NCBI GenBank assembly: GCA_903839865.1
Contig: CAIMEE010000420.1
Coordinates: 1 to 64,000 of the forward strand
Reading direction: 5' to 3'
From: Enhydrobacter aerosaccus
GTDB lineage: Bacteria > Pseudomonadota > Alphaproteobacteria > Reyranellales > Reyranellaceae
DNA: 64,000 nt
The notes under the pieces were generated by a model. The model had not been told where the DNA came from and searched no databases. It saw nothing but the letters and a program-made list of their open reading frames with translations. Below are positions 29,587-39,834 of the stretch, in pieces (within the stretch, counting starts at the first letter, position 1; each line of letters starts with the position of its first letter). Made by a program: the position numbers and the translations under genes.

Positions 29587-30254
29587 CAGTCGACGGTGCG
29601 GCGCACGCCGTCGGGCGTGGTGATGTTGACGCCACGCAGGTAGAGCGGCCGCGGCAGTCCTTCTGTCCGGTTACGTACGCGCCACTCCTCGACGCCCGCC
29701 TCGAGCGCGAGCCGTGCGAGCACGACGGGATCGGGCAAGCACACCTGCGCCCGCGCGTCCGGCAGCAACGGCGCCAGCCTGTCGGCTTCCAGCCCGACGA
29801 CGAGGCAAGGCCTGCCGGCCAGACGCGCGGCAAGGCCTTCGGTGGAAGTGACAAACGGGACAGCGTCACCTGCCCGAAGTGCGCAAAACCAGTCGCCGAG
29901 ATGACTGTCGATCGCAGCGACCGCAATTCGATCGCCCGTCTCCGCCTGGGCCAGCAGGCACGCCGTGGTGGCGATGCCCGCGAGCGGGATCCCCAGCGCC
30001 ACGGCAAGCCCGCGCGCGGTGGCAAGGCCCACGCGCACGCCGGTGAAGCTGCCCGGTCCCGTGGTGACGGCGATCAGCGACAGCGCGCGCTTGTCGACGC
30101 CGGCCTCCTGCATCGCCTCGGCGATGGCAGGCACCAGGCGCGCCGCCTGCTCCCGTCCCTCCTCGCGCCGGGCGGCCAGGATGACGCCGTCCCGCACGAC
30201 AGCGACACCGAGCCCCTGTACGGCGCAATCGAATGCAAGGACGACTTCAGTCAT
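29586..30254 (-). CDS. tsaB: tRNA threonylcarbamoyladenosine biosynthesis protein TsaB
   Basis: VLAFDCAVQGLGVAVVRDG; LIAVTTGPGSFTGVRVGLATARGLA. Confidence 0.95.
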   Translation of the reverse strand: MTEVVLAFDCAVQGLGVAVVRDGVILAARREEGREQAARLVPAIAEAMQEAGVDKRALSLIAVTTGPGSFTGVRVGLATARGLAVALGIPLAGIATTACLLAQAETGDRIAVAAIDSHLGDWFCALRAGDAVPFVTSTEGLAARLAGRPCLVVGLEADRLAPLLPDARAQVCLPDPVVLARLALEAGVEEWRVRNRTEGLPRPLYLRGVNITTPDGVRRTVD

Positions 30255-30265
30255 AGTCTGGGGTC

Positions 30266-30823
30266 ATGAAACTCGATCTGGTGGCGGTCGCTCCGCCCGA
30301 CTTCGATGTCGAAGTGAGCCTCGCGTATGCGACCGATGCCAATCTAACGGGCAAGCCGGTCTATCGGAATGCCGAATGCTGGCTGCACCGCGAGGCTGCG
30401 GAGAAGCTCCGGACCGCGATTGCGCTTGCCGTGCCGCTGGGCTACCGCCTGCGCATCTTCGATGCGCTCAGGCCCGTCGAGGCGCAGTGGGCGCTGTGGA
30501 ACGTCAATCCCGATCCCGAATTCCTGGCCGATCCGCGCCGCGGTTCGCCGCACTCGCGGGGCGTTGCGGTCGATCTCACGTTGATGGATCGCGAGGGCCG
30601 CGACCTCGACATGGGCACGGGCTTCGATGCCTTCACGCCGCTCTCGCATCACGGCCGCACCGATGTCTCCGCCGAGGCGCAACGCAATCGGCTCGTGCTG
30701 ATGGGCTTGATGACCACGGCGGGCTGGGACTTCTATCGCAATGAATGGTGGCACTATCAGCTCTTCGACGCGCGGCGCTATCCGCTCGTCTGCGACGCCG
30801 ATCTGCCCCGTCCGATGCTCTAG
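30266..30823 (+). CDS. D-alanyl-D-alanine dipeptidase (DdpX/VanX family)
   Basis: SPHSRGVAVDLTLMD (HxxxxxxD), EWWHYQL motif. Confidence 0.92.
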   Translation: MKLDLVAVAPPDFDVEVSLAYATDANLTGKPVYRNAECWLHREAAEKLRTAIALAVPLGYRLRIFDALRPVEAQWALWNVNPDPEFLADPRRGSPHSRGVAVDLTLMDREGRDLDMGTGFDAFTPLSHHGRTDVSAEAQRNRLVLMGLMTTAGWDFYRNEWWHYQLFDARRYPLVCDADLPRPML

Positions 30824-31956
30824 GGCTGGAAGCCCGAGAGCTGGGCGCTGTCGAAGTCGGTGAGCTTGTCCTCGCGCATCACCTGGCGCACGAACTGGAC
30901 GTAGCCCAGGCCGCGCTCGGAATAGCGCAGCAACTGGCCGATCAGCTTGTAGCCATCGGGGGTCTCGCCACGCTCGCGCATTGTGGCGCGCTCGTTGCGG
31001 AAGGCGGCATAGGCCGGATGCGTGTTGAGGTTGGTGACATAGGCCTCGGCCGCTTCGCCCACGTTGGCGAACGGTTGCGGCATGCCGGCGCCCGGCTTCC
31101 ACGATACCGAAACAGCATGCTGGCCGGCCGACTGGATCTGGCCGAACAGGGCGTTGCCGTTGCGCGCGGCGAACGACGTGCCCCAACCCGATTCGATGCC
31201 GCTCTGGGCGATCGCCATCGAGGGCGGCACGATGTCGACGCGGCGCAGGAGCTGCTCGATCTGGCCCTTGTCGACCTGGTCCATCGGCATCTCGTAGCGA
31301 TCGCCGAGCCGCGCCAGCCAGGCGCGGTCGAAGACGGTGAGGCTTTCCGGATTCTCGACGAACCGGTCGCGCACCTGGATGAGCTGCTCGCGGTCGATGA
31401 GGACGTGCTGATTGACGTCGAGGATCACCGGCAACAGCGCGGTGATGAACAGCATCTTGCGCTCGATGCCATCCTTGTTGCTGAGATCGGGCACGCGCTC
31501 GACCTTGATCGCGGGCACGCCAACGCCGACGCGCACGCTGTCGAGCGTATAGGCCTGCTCGCGGAAGAAGCCCGCCAGTTCCTCGGCGGTGCGCGGATTG
31601 ATGAATCGCGACTGCACCTGACGGCGCACGGCATTGCCCGGGGCCGCAAAGCGGCCGTGACCGCCGGCGATGTCGCGCACGTTGAAGGCGTTGGTGTCTT
31701 CGGCCGCCACATCCTGGTGGGCGGCCAGATCCTGGCGCACGAAAATCAGCGCCGAGGTGTCGGGGTTCGTGGGCGAGGTGAACTCAGGCAGGGGAAGCGC
31801 AGGCTGCTCGGCAACCTTCAAGTTCAGGAACGACGCGGGATCGATCGCAGCAAGGGGCTCGTTGAAGCCGACGCCGGTGAGGAGGACCGCCACCCAGGCG
31901 ACGGGAAAGGCGTAAAGTTTCCCGCGATCTAACGCAGGTTGAATCAGAAACCGCAT
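30820..31956 (-). CDS. Bax-like glucosaminidase domain-containing protein
   Basis: VPPSMAIAQSGIESGWGTSFAARNGNALFGQIQSAG...NLNTHPAYAAFRNERA. Confidence 0.88.
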   Translation of the reverse strand: MRFLIQPALDRGKLYAFPVAWVAVLLTGVGFNEPLAAIDPASFLNLKVAEQPALPLPEFTSPTNPDTSALIFVRQDLAAHQDVAAEDTNAFNVRDIAGGHGRFAAPGNAVRRQVQSRFINPRTAEELAGFFREQAYTLDSVRVGVGVPAIKVERVPDLSNKDGIERKMLFITALLPVILDVNQHVLIDREQLIQVRDRFVENPESLTVFDRAWLARLGDRYEMPMDQVDKGQIEQLLRRVDIVPPSMAIAQSGIESGWGTSFAARNGNALFGQIQSAGQHAVSVSWKPGAGMPQPFANVGEAAEAYVTNLNTHPAYAAFRNERATMRERGETPDGYKLIGQLLRYSERGLGYVQFVRQVMREDKLTDFDSAQLSGFQP

Positions 31957-32056
31957 GCTTTTCTCTTCGTTGTTGAGACGAACGATACCTGCACGCGGCC
32001 CCGGGGGCCGCGACACCACGCTCTACAAACGCTTGGACGCTTGACTGGCGGACGGC

Positions 32057-32611
32057 CTACTGGACCGCCTGCACTTCGACGACTTCCGGCACGTAGTGCT
32101 TCAGAAGGTTCTCAATTCCCATTTTCAGGGTGGCCGTCGAACTCGGGCAACCCGAGCACGAGCCCTGCATCTGCAGGTAGACCACGCCTTCGCGGAAGTC
32201 ATGGAACACGATATCGCCGCCGTCCTGCGCCACGGCCGGACGGATGCGGGTCTCGAGCAAATCCTTGATCTGGGCCACGACCTCGTCGTCGTCGGCCGAA
32301 GCATCGCCCGCGGACGGACCCGCCTCGCCGGCCAGCACGGGCTCGCCGGACGTGTAATGCTCCATGATGCCGCCCAGGATGGAAGGCTTCAGGATCTGCC
32401 AGTCCTTGTCGTCGGCCTTGGTCACGGTGACGAAGTCGGCGCCGAAGAACACGCGCTGGACGCCTTCCACGGCGAACAGGCGCTTGGCGAAGGGAGACGC
32501 GGCCGCCGTATCGGCGCCGGCGAAGTCCATCGTGCCCTTGTCCATGACCACGCGGCCGGGGAGGAACTTCAGGGTCGACGGGTTGGGGGTCTGCTCGGTC
32601 TGGATAAACAA
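32057..32611 (-). CDS. NifU family protein (Nfu-type Fe-S scaffold)
   Basis: MFIQTEQTPNPSTLKFLPG N-terminal domain; GSCSGCPSSTATLKMGIENLL CxxC. Confidence 0.96.
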   Translation of the reverse strand: MFIQTEQTPNPSTLKFLPGRVVMDKGTMDFAGADTAAASPFAKRLFAVEGVQRVFFGADFVTVTKADDKDWQILKPSILGGIMEHYTSGEPVLAGEAGPSAGDASADDDEVVAQIKDLLETRIRPAVAQDGGDIVFHDFREGVVYLQMQGSCSGCPSSTATLKMGIENLLKHYVPEVVEVQAVQ

Positions 32612-32862
32612 ACTGGCCTCCGAGGTGGGCCGGAAAGTGTCCGACCCTCAAAAGTGCCCGCTCGACGTAGGAACCGACGCCAGCCCGATCAAGATGATTC
32701 TTTGCTGGTTCTGTATAATAGTTATGGAAATTTCTATTATTCTTGTTTCATACAGGTTGATTAAGGGCGCTGACCTGAGAACGGGTCTCGTTCGCTAGGC
32801 GCTATGCAAAGCATGGTTCCGGGGAACCTTCCGCAAAAACGTCGCATAACTCCTTGCACTGA

Positions 32863-33333
32863 CTACGCAATTGCATCGACTTCGGCCTCAGTCAGACCGC
32901 CCGGCACGATGGTGAGCGGGATGCGCAAGAGGTTGCCGGCCTTGCCGATGAAGGCGGTGACCAGAGGGCCCGGCCCCTCGTTCGTAGACGAACTACCGAG
33001 CACCAGAACCGAGATCGAGCGGTCCTCGGCGATCAGTTTCAGGAGCTCGTCGCGGCTCTTGCCCTCGCGGATATGGATGGCGGGAGGCTGGCCGGTGAGG
33101 GTGGCGGCGGTTTCGGCATGGACGCCCACCACCTGCTCAGCCTGCTGGCGCGCTTCCTGGCGCATCAGGTCGGCGACGCCGCCCCACTGCTGGGTTTCGG
33201 GCGGATCCATCACATAAAGCAGCGCCACCCGGCCGCCGGTGCGCTTGGCCCGGCGGCAGGCATAACGCAGTGCCGTCCGCATTTCCGGGCTTTCGTCGAC
33301 GACGACCAGAAAGACGCGTGTGGATTCGGCCAT
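32863..33333 (-). CDS. Universal stress protein (UspA family)
   Basis: VFLVVVDESPEMRTALRYACRRAKRTGGRVALLYV; Usp-like C-terminus GSSSTNEGPGPLV. Confidence 0.9.
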   Translation of the reverse strand: MAESTRVFLVVVDESPEMRTALRYACRRAKRTGGRVALLYVMDPPETQQWGGVADLMRQEARQQAEQVVGVHAETAATLTGQPPAIHIREGKSRDELLKLIAEDRSISVLVLGSSSTNEGPGPLVTAFIGKAGNLLRIPLTIVPGGLTEAEVDAIA

Positions 33334-33354
33334 GGCTGGTCTCCCCCTCTTCTT

Positions 33355-34182
33355 CTAGAGCCGCCGCATCACGGCGCCGCCGATCCAGCCGACCAGCAGC
33401 GCCATCACGATGGCCCCCAATCCGTAAAGCTCGCCCTCGCGATTCGCCCAGCCGGCGAGTTGGGCATTGAAGCCCACCTTGGCGACCGGCAGCGGCCGGG
33501 AGATGGCCGCGACGATCTTGCCGTCGCGCAGGAGATAGGCCCGCACGTCGTAGACGCCCTCGGGCAGGCGCGACGGGAACGGCAGATCGACCCGGAACAG
33601 GCGGTTGGCCTGGATGGTCACCTGGCCGATGTCGGCCGGATATAGCCCTTCACGGCGCTTCACGTCGGTGAGGCCGATGCGGAACCGCGTGAGATCGCTG
33701 TCCTCGCGCGTGCCGACGGAGCGGACGCTCGACAGGCGGTCGGCCAGCGACAGGATTTCGCCGCCGGTGCCGCGCGCCAGCAGGCGCTGCAGCGGCTGGC
33801 TGGCCGCGATGTAGTAATAAGCCGGCACATCGTCGAACGCCTGGCGGCCGGTGTTGAGCCACAGGCCCAGGAACCGTTCCTTGCGCATCACCGTCTCGCG
33901 GGCGGGCGGTCCCTGGACGACCACGACCACCTCGCCCGGCGGGTCGAACATGCCGAACAGCAGCAGTTTCTCGCCCTGGAACGCCGAGGTGATCGACACC
34001 CGCCCGGCCGACAGATCCATCACCAGGTCGGGCGGCGTCACCGGCGCGCCGGGGTCCGGCAGGCGCGGCGCCGGCAGGGAGGACGGCGGCGGCGGAGGCG
34101 CAGGTTCCACACGCGGACCCTGGGCAAAGGCAGGGGCGCCCAGGCCGAGGCCCAGCGCCAGCAGGAGCGCGAGCCGCCTCAC
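33355..34182 (-). CDS. TIGR02186 family membrane protein
   Basis: GTG start overlapping tauE stop; signal peptide, DLVMDLSAGRVSITSAFQGEKLLLFGMFDPPGEVVVVVQGP. Confidence 0.88.
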   Translation of the reverse strand: MRRLALLLALGLGLGAPAFAQGPRVEPAPPPPPSSLPAPRLPDPGAPVTPPDLVMDLSAGRVSITSAFQGEKLLLFGMFDPPGEVVVVVQGPPARETVMRKERFLGLWLNTGRQAFDDVPAYYYIAASQPLQRLLARGTGGEILSLADRLSSVRSVGTREDSDLTRFRIGLTDVKRREGLYPADIGQVTIQANRLFRVDLPFPSRLPEGVYDVRAYLLRDGKIVAAISRPLPVAKVGFNAQLAGWANREGELYGLGAIVMALLVGWIGGAVMRRL

Positions 34183-35105
34183 TTCAGCACCTCGCGCAGG
34201 CCGATCGAATAGGGCGATCCGGGCGCGCGCAGCAGCTCGATCAACAGCTCGGCCGCCACCGCCAGGATCAGCACCGCCATCATCCCGCGCAGCACCACGC
34301 CCGGCAGCTTGGCGGCCAGCCGCGAGCCGATCGGGGCGCCGACCACGCCGCCCAGGATCAGCAGCAGCGCCAGCACCACGTCGACCGTGCCGTTGGTCGC
34401 CGACTGCAGGAAGGTGACGTTGGCCGCCACGAACAGGACCTGGAAGTTGGACGTTCCGATGACGACCGAGGTCGGCATGCCCAGCAGGTAGATCATCGCC
34501 GGCACCAGCACGAAGCCGCCGCCGACACCCAGCAGCGCCGAGAGAACGCCGATCAGGAAGCCCAGCCCGATCGGCAGCAGCGCGCTGATGTAGAGCTTCG
34601 ACTTGTAGAAGCGCATCTTCCACGGCAGGCGATGCACAAGATAGTGCTGGTGCAGCTTGCCGCGCGGCGCCTCGGGGTGACGCTTCTGCCGGAAGTACGT
34701 GCGCAGGCTCTCGAAGGACATCAGCCCGCCGATGGTCGAGAGCATCACCACGTAGAGGACGGCGATCACGAAATCGATCTGGCCGATGCGCTTGAGGTAC
34801 GTGAACAGGACCACACCGGCCGAGGAGCCCACGACGCCGCCCAGCAGCAGCACCAGCCCCATGCGCAGGTCGACGTTGCCGCGCCGCCACTGGACCTGCA
34901 GCGACGACACCGAATTGGCGATCACCTGGTTGGCCTGGCTGGCGACCGCGACGGCGGGCGGAATGCCGACGAAGATCAGCATCGGCGTCGCCAGGAACCC
35001 GCCGCCCACGCCGAACATTCCGGCCAGCAGGCCCGCCATGCCCCCCAGCCCGAGCAACAGGAAGACGTTGATCGATTGGCCGGCGATCGGGAGGTAGATC
35101 TCCAC
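34179..35105 (-). CDS. Sulfite exporter TauE/SafE family protein
   Basis: LGLGGMAGLLAGMFGVGGGFLATPMLIF and second GVGGGFVLVPAMIYLL repeat. Confidence 0.95.
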   Translation of the reverse strand: MEIYLPIAGQSINVFLLLGLGGMAGLLAGMFGVGGGFLATPMLIFVGIPPAVAVASQANQVIANSVSSLQVQWRRGNVDLRMGLVLLLGGVVGSSAGVVLFTYLKRIGQIDFVIAVLYVVMLSTIGGLMSFESLRTYFRQKRHPEAPRGKLHQHYLVHRLPWKMRFYKSKLYISALLPIGLGFLIGVLSALLGVGGGFVLVPAMIYLLGMPTSVVIGTSNFQVLFVAANVTFLQSATNGTVDVVLALLLILGGVVGAPIGSRLAAKLPGVVLRGMMAVLILAVAAELLIELLRAPGSPYSIGLREVLK

Positions 35106-35111
35106 GGCCGC

Positions 35112-36113
35112 CTACTTGATCAGGATCGAGCTGAGCTCGCGCAGCTGGGTGCGGGCGCGCAGCAGGTAGAAGCCCTGCGCGGCCAGGTGATTGGGGATCA
35201 GGAAGGCGTCGGGATAGCCGTTCCACACCACCCACGGCTCGAGCTGGGCGGCGATGCGAAAGGTCTCGACGGTCTGCTGCCACGAGGCCATCAGGCCCTT
35301 TTCCTTGATGATCGTCTCGAAGTCGTGTCCGAGCTCGCGCATCAGCAGGTAGTTGGCGTAGAGCCGGCCCTTGTTGAAATAGAAGATGTCGTCGCAGTGC
35401 GTGTCGAACAGGTTGCCGGCCTGCTCGATGATGTGCTGGTCGATCACGGCCGAATCGGAGCCATGGTCGTTGGCGATGCGGTCGATCAGCGCCTGCAGAT
35501 TGTCCGAGCGGCGCTCGAACACCGCCTGCCCCGAGGCCAGCCGCTTGTTGTAGGCCACGAGCTTGTCGCGGCCGGCGCGGTACTTCTGCGCCGAGGTGGC
35601 CGACGGCCAGATCGAGACGCTGGGCTGCCAGATCCAGATGTTGGGCTGTTCGTTCAGGAAGCCGCGCGCCTGCTCGAGGTCGCGGTCGGTCTGGCTCGAG
35701 CCGCGCGTGCGGCCCAGCTGGTCCATCAGCTCGGTCGAGAAGCGGCCCATCGCCGCCATGATGCCGCGCTGGAAGTTGGGCATGTTGTCGAGAATGCCGG
35801 CCGGCATGAAGAACGGCTGCATCGGCGTCCAGCTGTGGACGTCGACCTCGCGGGTCACCAGGTCGGCTGCGATCGCCACCGCCCGGCTCTCGCCCGCGGC
35901 CACGCCGTTGGGCTTGAACTGCGGATCGTCGTCGATGTTCTCGACGATCGTGGCACCCAGTGGATAATAAAGGACGAACAGCGCCACCAGCGCGATCACG
36001 ATCCAGCGCCACCGCCAGCGGCTCACACCAAGAACCGGCCTGCGAAAACGGATCGACCGCCACCACGCCTTTTTGGGAGGTGGCGGCGCGTTATCGTCGG
36101 GAGCGAACGTCAT
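35112..36113 (-). CDS. DUF2333 family protein
   Basis: YYPLGATIVENIDDDPQF...SRAVAIAADLVTREVDVHSWTPMQPFFMPAGILDNMPNFQRG. Confidence 0.88.
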   Translation of the reverse strand: MTFAPDDNAPPPPKKAWWRSIRFRRPVLGVSRWRWRWIVIALVALFVLYYPLGATIVENIDDDPQFKPNGVAAGESRAVAIAADLVTREVDVHSWTPMQPFFMPAGILDNMPNFQRGIMAAMGRFSTELMDQLGRTRGSSQTDRDLEQARGFLNEQPNIWIWQPSVSIWPSATSAQKYRAGRDKLVAYNKRLASGQAVFERRSDNLQALIDRIANDHGSDSAVIDQHIIEQAGNLFDTHCDDIFYFNKGRLYANYLLMRELGHDFETIIKEKGLMASWQQTVETFRIAAQLEPWVVWNGYPDAFLIPNHLAAQGFYLLRARTQLRELSSILIK

Positions 36114-36154
36114 GATGCACAGTACATCAGTCGCCGCGGTGATACAGTAAAGCC

Positions 36155-37111
36155 ATGGCACTCGACTCCGAATCGCAACGTCTCATTGACCTCATGGCCG
36201 CGGCGAACCGCCCGGCCTGGAACACGCTCACACCGCAGGCCGCGCGCGAGCTTTATCTCTCGCTGCGCCCGGCCGGACAGGGACCGATCCCCGACGGCAT
36301 CTCGATCACCAACCGCAAGATACCGGGCAAAGAGGGCGGTTCCGTGTCGGTCCGGCTGTATCGCCCCGACAAGCTCTCGCCCGAGGCCAGGCTGCCCGGC
36401 CTGCTCTATGCGCACGGCGGCGGCTGGGTATTCGGCAACCTCGACAGCCACGACGTGCTCTGCGCCCAACTCGCGATCGAGGCCGGGATCGCGGTGATGG
36501 CGGTCGATTATCGCCTGGCGCCCGAGACCCGCTTCCCGGGCGCCTTCGACGACGTGGTGAGCGGCCTCACGTGGCTGGCGGCCAACGGCCCCTCGGTCGG
36601 CATCGACCCCAACAAGCTCGCGGTCGGCGGCGACTCGGCCGGCGGCAACCTCGCGGCAGCCGTGGCGATCTGGGCGCGCGACAACAAGGGGCCGAAGCTC
36701 CGGATGCAGCTCTTGGCCTATCCCGTGACCGACATCGTGGCGCGAACGGAGTCGTACAAGAGCTTCGCCGACGGCTACGGGCTGAACGCCGCCACGATGG
36801 AGTGGTTCATCGACCACTACACGCCCGACAAGACAATGCGCGGCGACTGGCGGGTCTCGCCGATCCGCGCCCAGTCGCTGGCCGGCCTGCCGCCCGCGCT
36901 GGTCGTGACCGCGGGCTACGATCCGCTGCGCGACGAAGGCCGCGCCTATGCCTGGCGCCTGCAGCAGGACGGCACGGTGGCCGATCTCGTGGAGTTCGGC
37001 GGCATGCTGCATGGCTTCCTCAGCTCGCCGATGCTGCTGCATGGCGCGCGGCGCGGCACCAGCCTGTGCGCGGCGGCGCTGCGCGAGGCGCTGGTCCTCA
37101 GGGCCCAGTAA
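36155..37111 (+). CDS. Alpha/beta hydrolase (HSL-like family)
   Basis: LLYAHGGGWVFGNLDSHD, VGGDSAGGNLAAAVAI, HGF catalytic region. Confidence 0.95.
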   Translation: MALDSESQRLIDLMAAANRPAWNTLTPQAARELYLSLRPAGQGPIPDGISITNRKIPGKEGGSVSVRLYRPDKLSPEARLPGLLYAHGGGWVFGNLDSHDVLCAQLAIEAGIAVMAVDYRLAPETRFPGAFDDVVSGLTWLAANGPSVGIDPNKLAVGGDSAGGNLAAAVAIWARDNKGPKLRMQLLAYPVTDIVARTESYKSFADGYGLNAATMEWFIDHYTPDKTMRGDWRVSPIRAQSLAGLPPALVVTAGYDPLRDEGRAYAWRLQQDGTVADLVEFGGMLHGFLSSPMLLHGARRGTSLCAAALREALVLRAQ

Positions 37112-37114
37112 CGA

Positions 37115-38002
37115 TCAGCCGAGCTTGGCCTGCCGGTCGAGCCACTGGGCAAAGAGCTGCGTCTCGCGGCCGGTGCCGGGCGCGCAGCCGTAGTACATCG
37201 GCGGCAACGGCAGGCGCAGCTTGGGCAGCGGACAGACCAGCCGGCCCTGGGTCACGTCGGTGCCGAGCAGCGAGCGTGCGGTGATCGCGAAGCCCAGCCC
37301 ATCGACCGCGGCCTGCATCACGATGTGCGAGTGATCGAACTGCAGCCGCCCGGCCGGCCGCAGCCGGGGCGAGCCGACGTGCGTCTTCCAGTCGTCCCAG
37401 TCCTGCTTGCGCGTCTTCACCACCAGCAGCGTGTGCTGCGCCAGCGACCGCAGGTCCGCGATCGGCTTCTTCTTCAGGAGCTTGGGCGCCGCTACCACCA
37501 GCAGCTCGTCCTCGAGGAAGGGCTGCGCCTTCACGGCACTGGGCCAGCCCTCGACGCCGCGGCGGATCGCGATGTCGAACGGCTCGGGCGCCCGCGCGGG
37601 CGGCGCGAGGCTGGTGATCAGCTGCGGCGCGATGCCGGGATGATGCGCCACGAAATCGGGCAGGCGCGGGATCAGCCAGCGCACCGAGAAGGACGTGCGT
37701 GAGTTGATCCGCACCGCGCGCACCGGGGCGCGGCCCGTCACCGCGCGCTGGGCGGCGGCGATCTGCTCCATCGCGGGCTGCGCGTCGGCGTAGAGCTGCT
37801 GGCCCTCGGCGGTAAGCACGACCTGCCGGACCTGGCGCTCGAACAGCGCCACGCCCAGATGCTCCTCCAGTGCGCGCACCTGCCGGCTCACCGCGCCATG
37901 CGTGACGCCGAGCTCGACGGCGGCGCGGGAGAAACTGAGGTGGCGCGCGGCCACGAGGAACATGCGCAGCGCATTGAGCGGCGGAAGGCTGCCGGGCTTC
38001 AT
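37115..38002 (-). CDS. LysR family transcriptional regulator (GcvA-like)
   Basis: LPPLNALRMFLVAARHLSFSRAAVELGVTHGAVSRQVRALEEHLGVALFER. Confidence 0.95.
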   Translation of the reverse strand: MKPGSLPPLNALRMFLVAARHLSFSRAAVELGVTHGAVSRQVRALEEHLGVALFERQVRQVVLTAEGQQLYADAQPAMEQIAAAQRAVTGRAPVRAVRINSRTSFSVRWLIPRLPDFVAHHPGIAPQLITSLAPPARAPEPFDIAIRRGVEGWPSAVKAQPFLEDELLVVAAPKLLKKKPIADLRSLAQHTLLVVKTRKQDWDDWKTHVGSPRLRPAGRLQFDHSHIVMQAAVDGLGFAITARSLLGTDVTQGRLVCPLPKLRLPLPPMYYGCAPGTGRETQLFAQWLDRQAKLG

Positions 38003-38077
38003 GTGTGAGCTTTTATCACGCGTGCGCGGATTTCACATCGTTTGTCACGGGACTGTAACGGGCCGAGATTGCCCGCC

Positions 38078-39220
38078 ATGTCCGCGTCCGTTGCCGAGCC
38101 GCCTCAGTCTTCCTTCTCCGCCGACAAAGCGGCCCGCCATTCGGCCATCGCGCTCGCCCTCGCGCTCCCCTCCGACACCTGCCTCTACCTGCTGCTGCCG
38201 ATGTTCGCGTCGCAGTTCGGCGTCAGCCTGTTCGAGGTGGGCGTGCTGCTGGCCGCCAACCGCCTGATCCGCATCGTGGGCTACGGCTACATCGCCCGCT
38301 TCTACGCAAGACGCGGCGACCGGCCGACCGACACGATGGCGGTGATCGCCGCGGCGACTGCCTCGCTGGGCTACGCCACGCTCTCGGGCGTCTGGCTGCT
38401 GCTGCCGTTCCGCCTGCTGTGGGGACTGGCCTTCGCGGCGATGAACATCTCGACGCTCTCGATGGCCACCGCCGACCCGCAGGGCGCATCGAAGCGCAAC
38501 GGCCGTTCGCGCGCGATCATTGCGCTCGGACCCACGCTCGCGCTGCCGGCGGCGGCGCTGTTGGCCGAGCAGTTCGAGCTCGGGCCGCGCGCGATCTTCT
38601 TCGTGCTGACGCCGGTGGCGCTGATCGGCCTCTTCGCCGCGCGCCGGCTGCCGTCGCTGCCGCATCCGGTCTCGTCGCAGCGCAAGCTGAAGCTCCCCGG
38701 CAGCCTCGACATCTGGTCGTTCCTCGAGGGCTTCACGCTCGACGGGCTGTTCATCGTGGGCCTGGGCTATCTCGGCAAGGACCTGCTGCCGGGCGGCGCG
38801 GTGATGGCGGCGGCGCTGCTGCTGGCGCTGCGCTATTTCTGCGAGATCGTGCTGTCGCCGCTGGGCGGCCACCTAGCCGAGCGCTTCGGCCCGGAGCGCC
38901 TGCTGGTGACGCTGTCGCTGCTCACGACCGTGGTGCTGGTGGGCTTCGGCGCGGGCTGGATCTTCACCGGCGCCGCGCTGATCGTCGTGCTGCGCGCGCT
39001 GCAGATCCCGCTGATCGCGCCGATCGTGGCCAGGCGCACGCCGGGCCCAGGTCGTGTCCAGGCGCTCGCCGCCCGCGCGGTGTGGCGCGACATCGGCGCC
39101 GGCACCGGCCCGATGATCGCGGGCCTGCTGCTGCCGATCCTGCCGAGCTTCTGGATCTACGCGGTGTCGGCCACGCTGCTCGCGCTGTCGGCGGTGGCGT
39201 GCGTGCGGGGGCGGAACTAG
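38078..39220 (+). CDS. MFS transporter
   Basis: Multiple TM segments; YGYIARFYARRGDRPTD loop; divergent from lysR. Confidence 0.88.
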   Translation: MSASVAEPPQSSFSADKAARHSAIALALALPSDTCLYLLLPMFASQFGVSLFEVGVLLAANRLIRIVGYGYIARFYARRGDRPTDTMAVIAAATASLGYATLSGVWLLLPFRLLWGLAFAAMNISTLSMATADPQGASKRNGRSRAIIALGPTLALPAAALLAEQFELGPRAIFFVLTPVALIGLFAARRLPSLPHPVSSQRKLKLPGSLDIWSFLEGFTLDGLFIVGLGYLGKDLLPGGAVMAAALLLALRYFCEIVLSPLGGHLAERFGPERLLVTLSLLTTVVLVGFGAGWIFTGAALIVVLRALQIPLIAPIVARRTPGPGRVQALAARAVWRDIGAGTGPMIAGLLLPILPSFWIYAVSATLLALSAVACVRGRN

Positions 39221-39234
39221 CGGCCGGGTACAGA

Positions 39235-39819
39235 ATGGCCGGGCAATCGGTCGCAGAACGTCTGCAGCGCTTCTTTGTTGGCAGGGGCGTCGTGCCGGTC
39301 GAAAAGGGACCGATGATCGACGCGCCTCTCGGCCTCGCCAACGTCCTCACTGTCATATTTGCCGTCTCGTGCCTCTCGATCATGGCGGCTCAGGCGCGCG
39401 CCGGCATCGTGCGGACCTGGCGCCTGGCGATGCCCGCCGTCTTCGCCGCCGTCGTGGCGATCGTGCTGCTGGCCGGCGTGTTCGAGGCGACGCTGGCGCA
39501 CGACGGCGAGTGGCTGGCGTGCCTCGTGCTGGGCGGCCTGATCGGCCGTACCTGCGGCCGCAGCGTGTCCGTCGAGATCGACCGCATCTGGGGCCTCGTC
39601 CGCGTGTCGCGCACCCTCGACGATGTCGCGGCCGGCGTGGGCCTGGTCATCGTGTCGTTCGTCGACTTCGCCTCGGCCGCGCTGCGCTCGCCCGTGATCC
39701 ACCCGGTGCACGTCGCCGCCGCCGCAGCACTGTGCGCAGGCTTCATCGGCTTCCGCGCCATCGGGATCATGGCGCGCTCGAGCCACGCCACGCACGTGGA
39801 GCTGCACGGGCAGCGGTGA
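39235..39819 (+). CDS. Hypothetical membrane protein (start may be 39313)
   Basis: Several hydrophobic segments in frame: LANVLTVIFAVSCLSIMAA, LAMPAVFAAVVAIVLLAGVF. Confidence 0.5.
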   Translation: MAGQSVAERLQRFFVGRGVVPVEKGPMIDAPLGLANVLTVIFAVSCLSIMAAQARAGIVRTWRLAMPAVFAAVVAIVLLAGVFEATLAHDGEWLACLVLGGLIGRTCGRSVSVEIDRIWGLVRVSRTLDDVAAGVGLVIVSFVDFASAALRSPVIHPVHVAAAAALCAGFIGFRAIGIMARSSHATHVELHGQR

Positions 39820-39834
39820 GGGGCCACCCCGTCA

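Noticed and set aside
33355-36066. 903-aa minus-strand ORF
   Set aside because: Only the last ~275 codons (TIGR02186 protein) are real; the upstream part is out of frame over TauE and DUF2333 genes.
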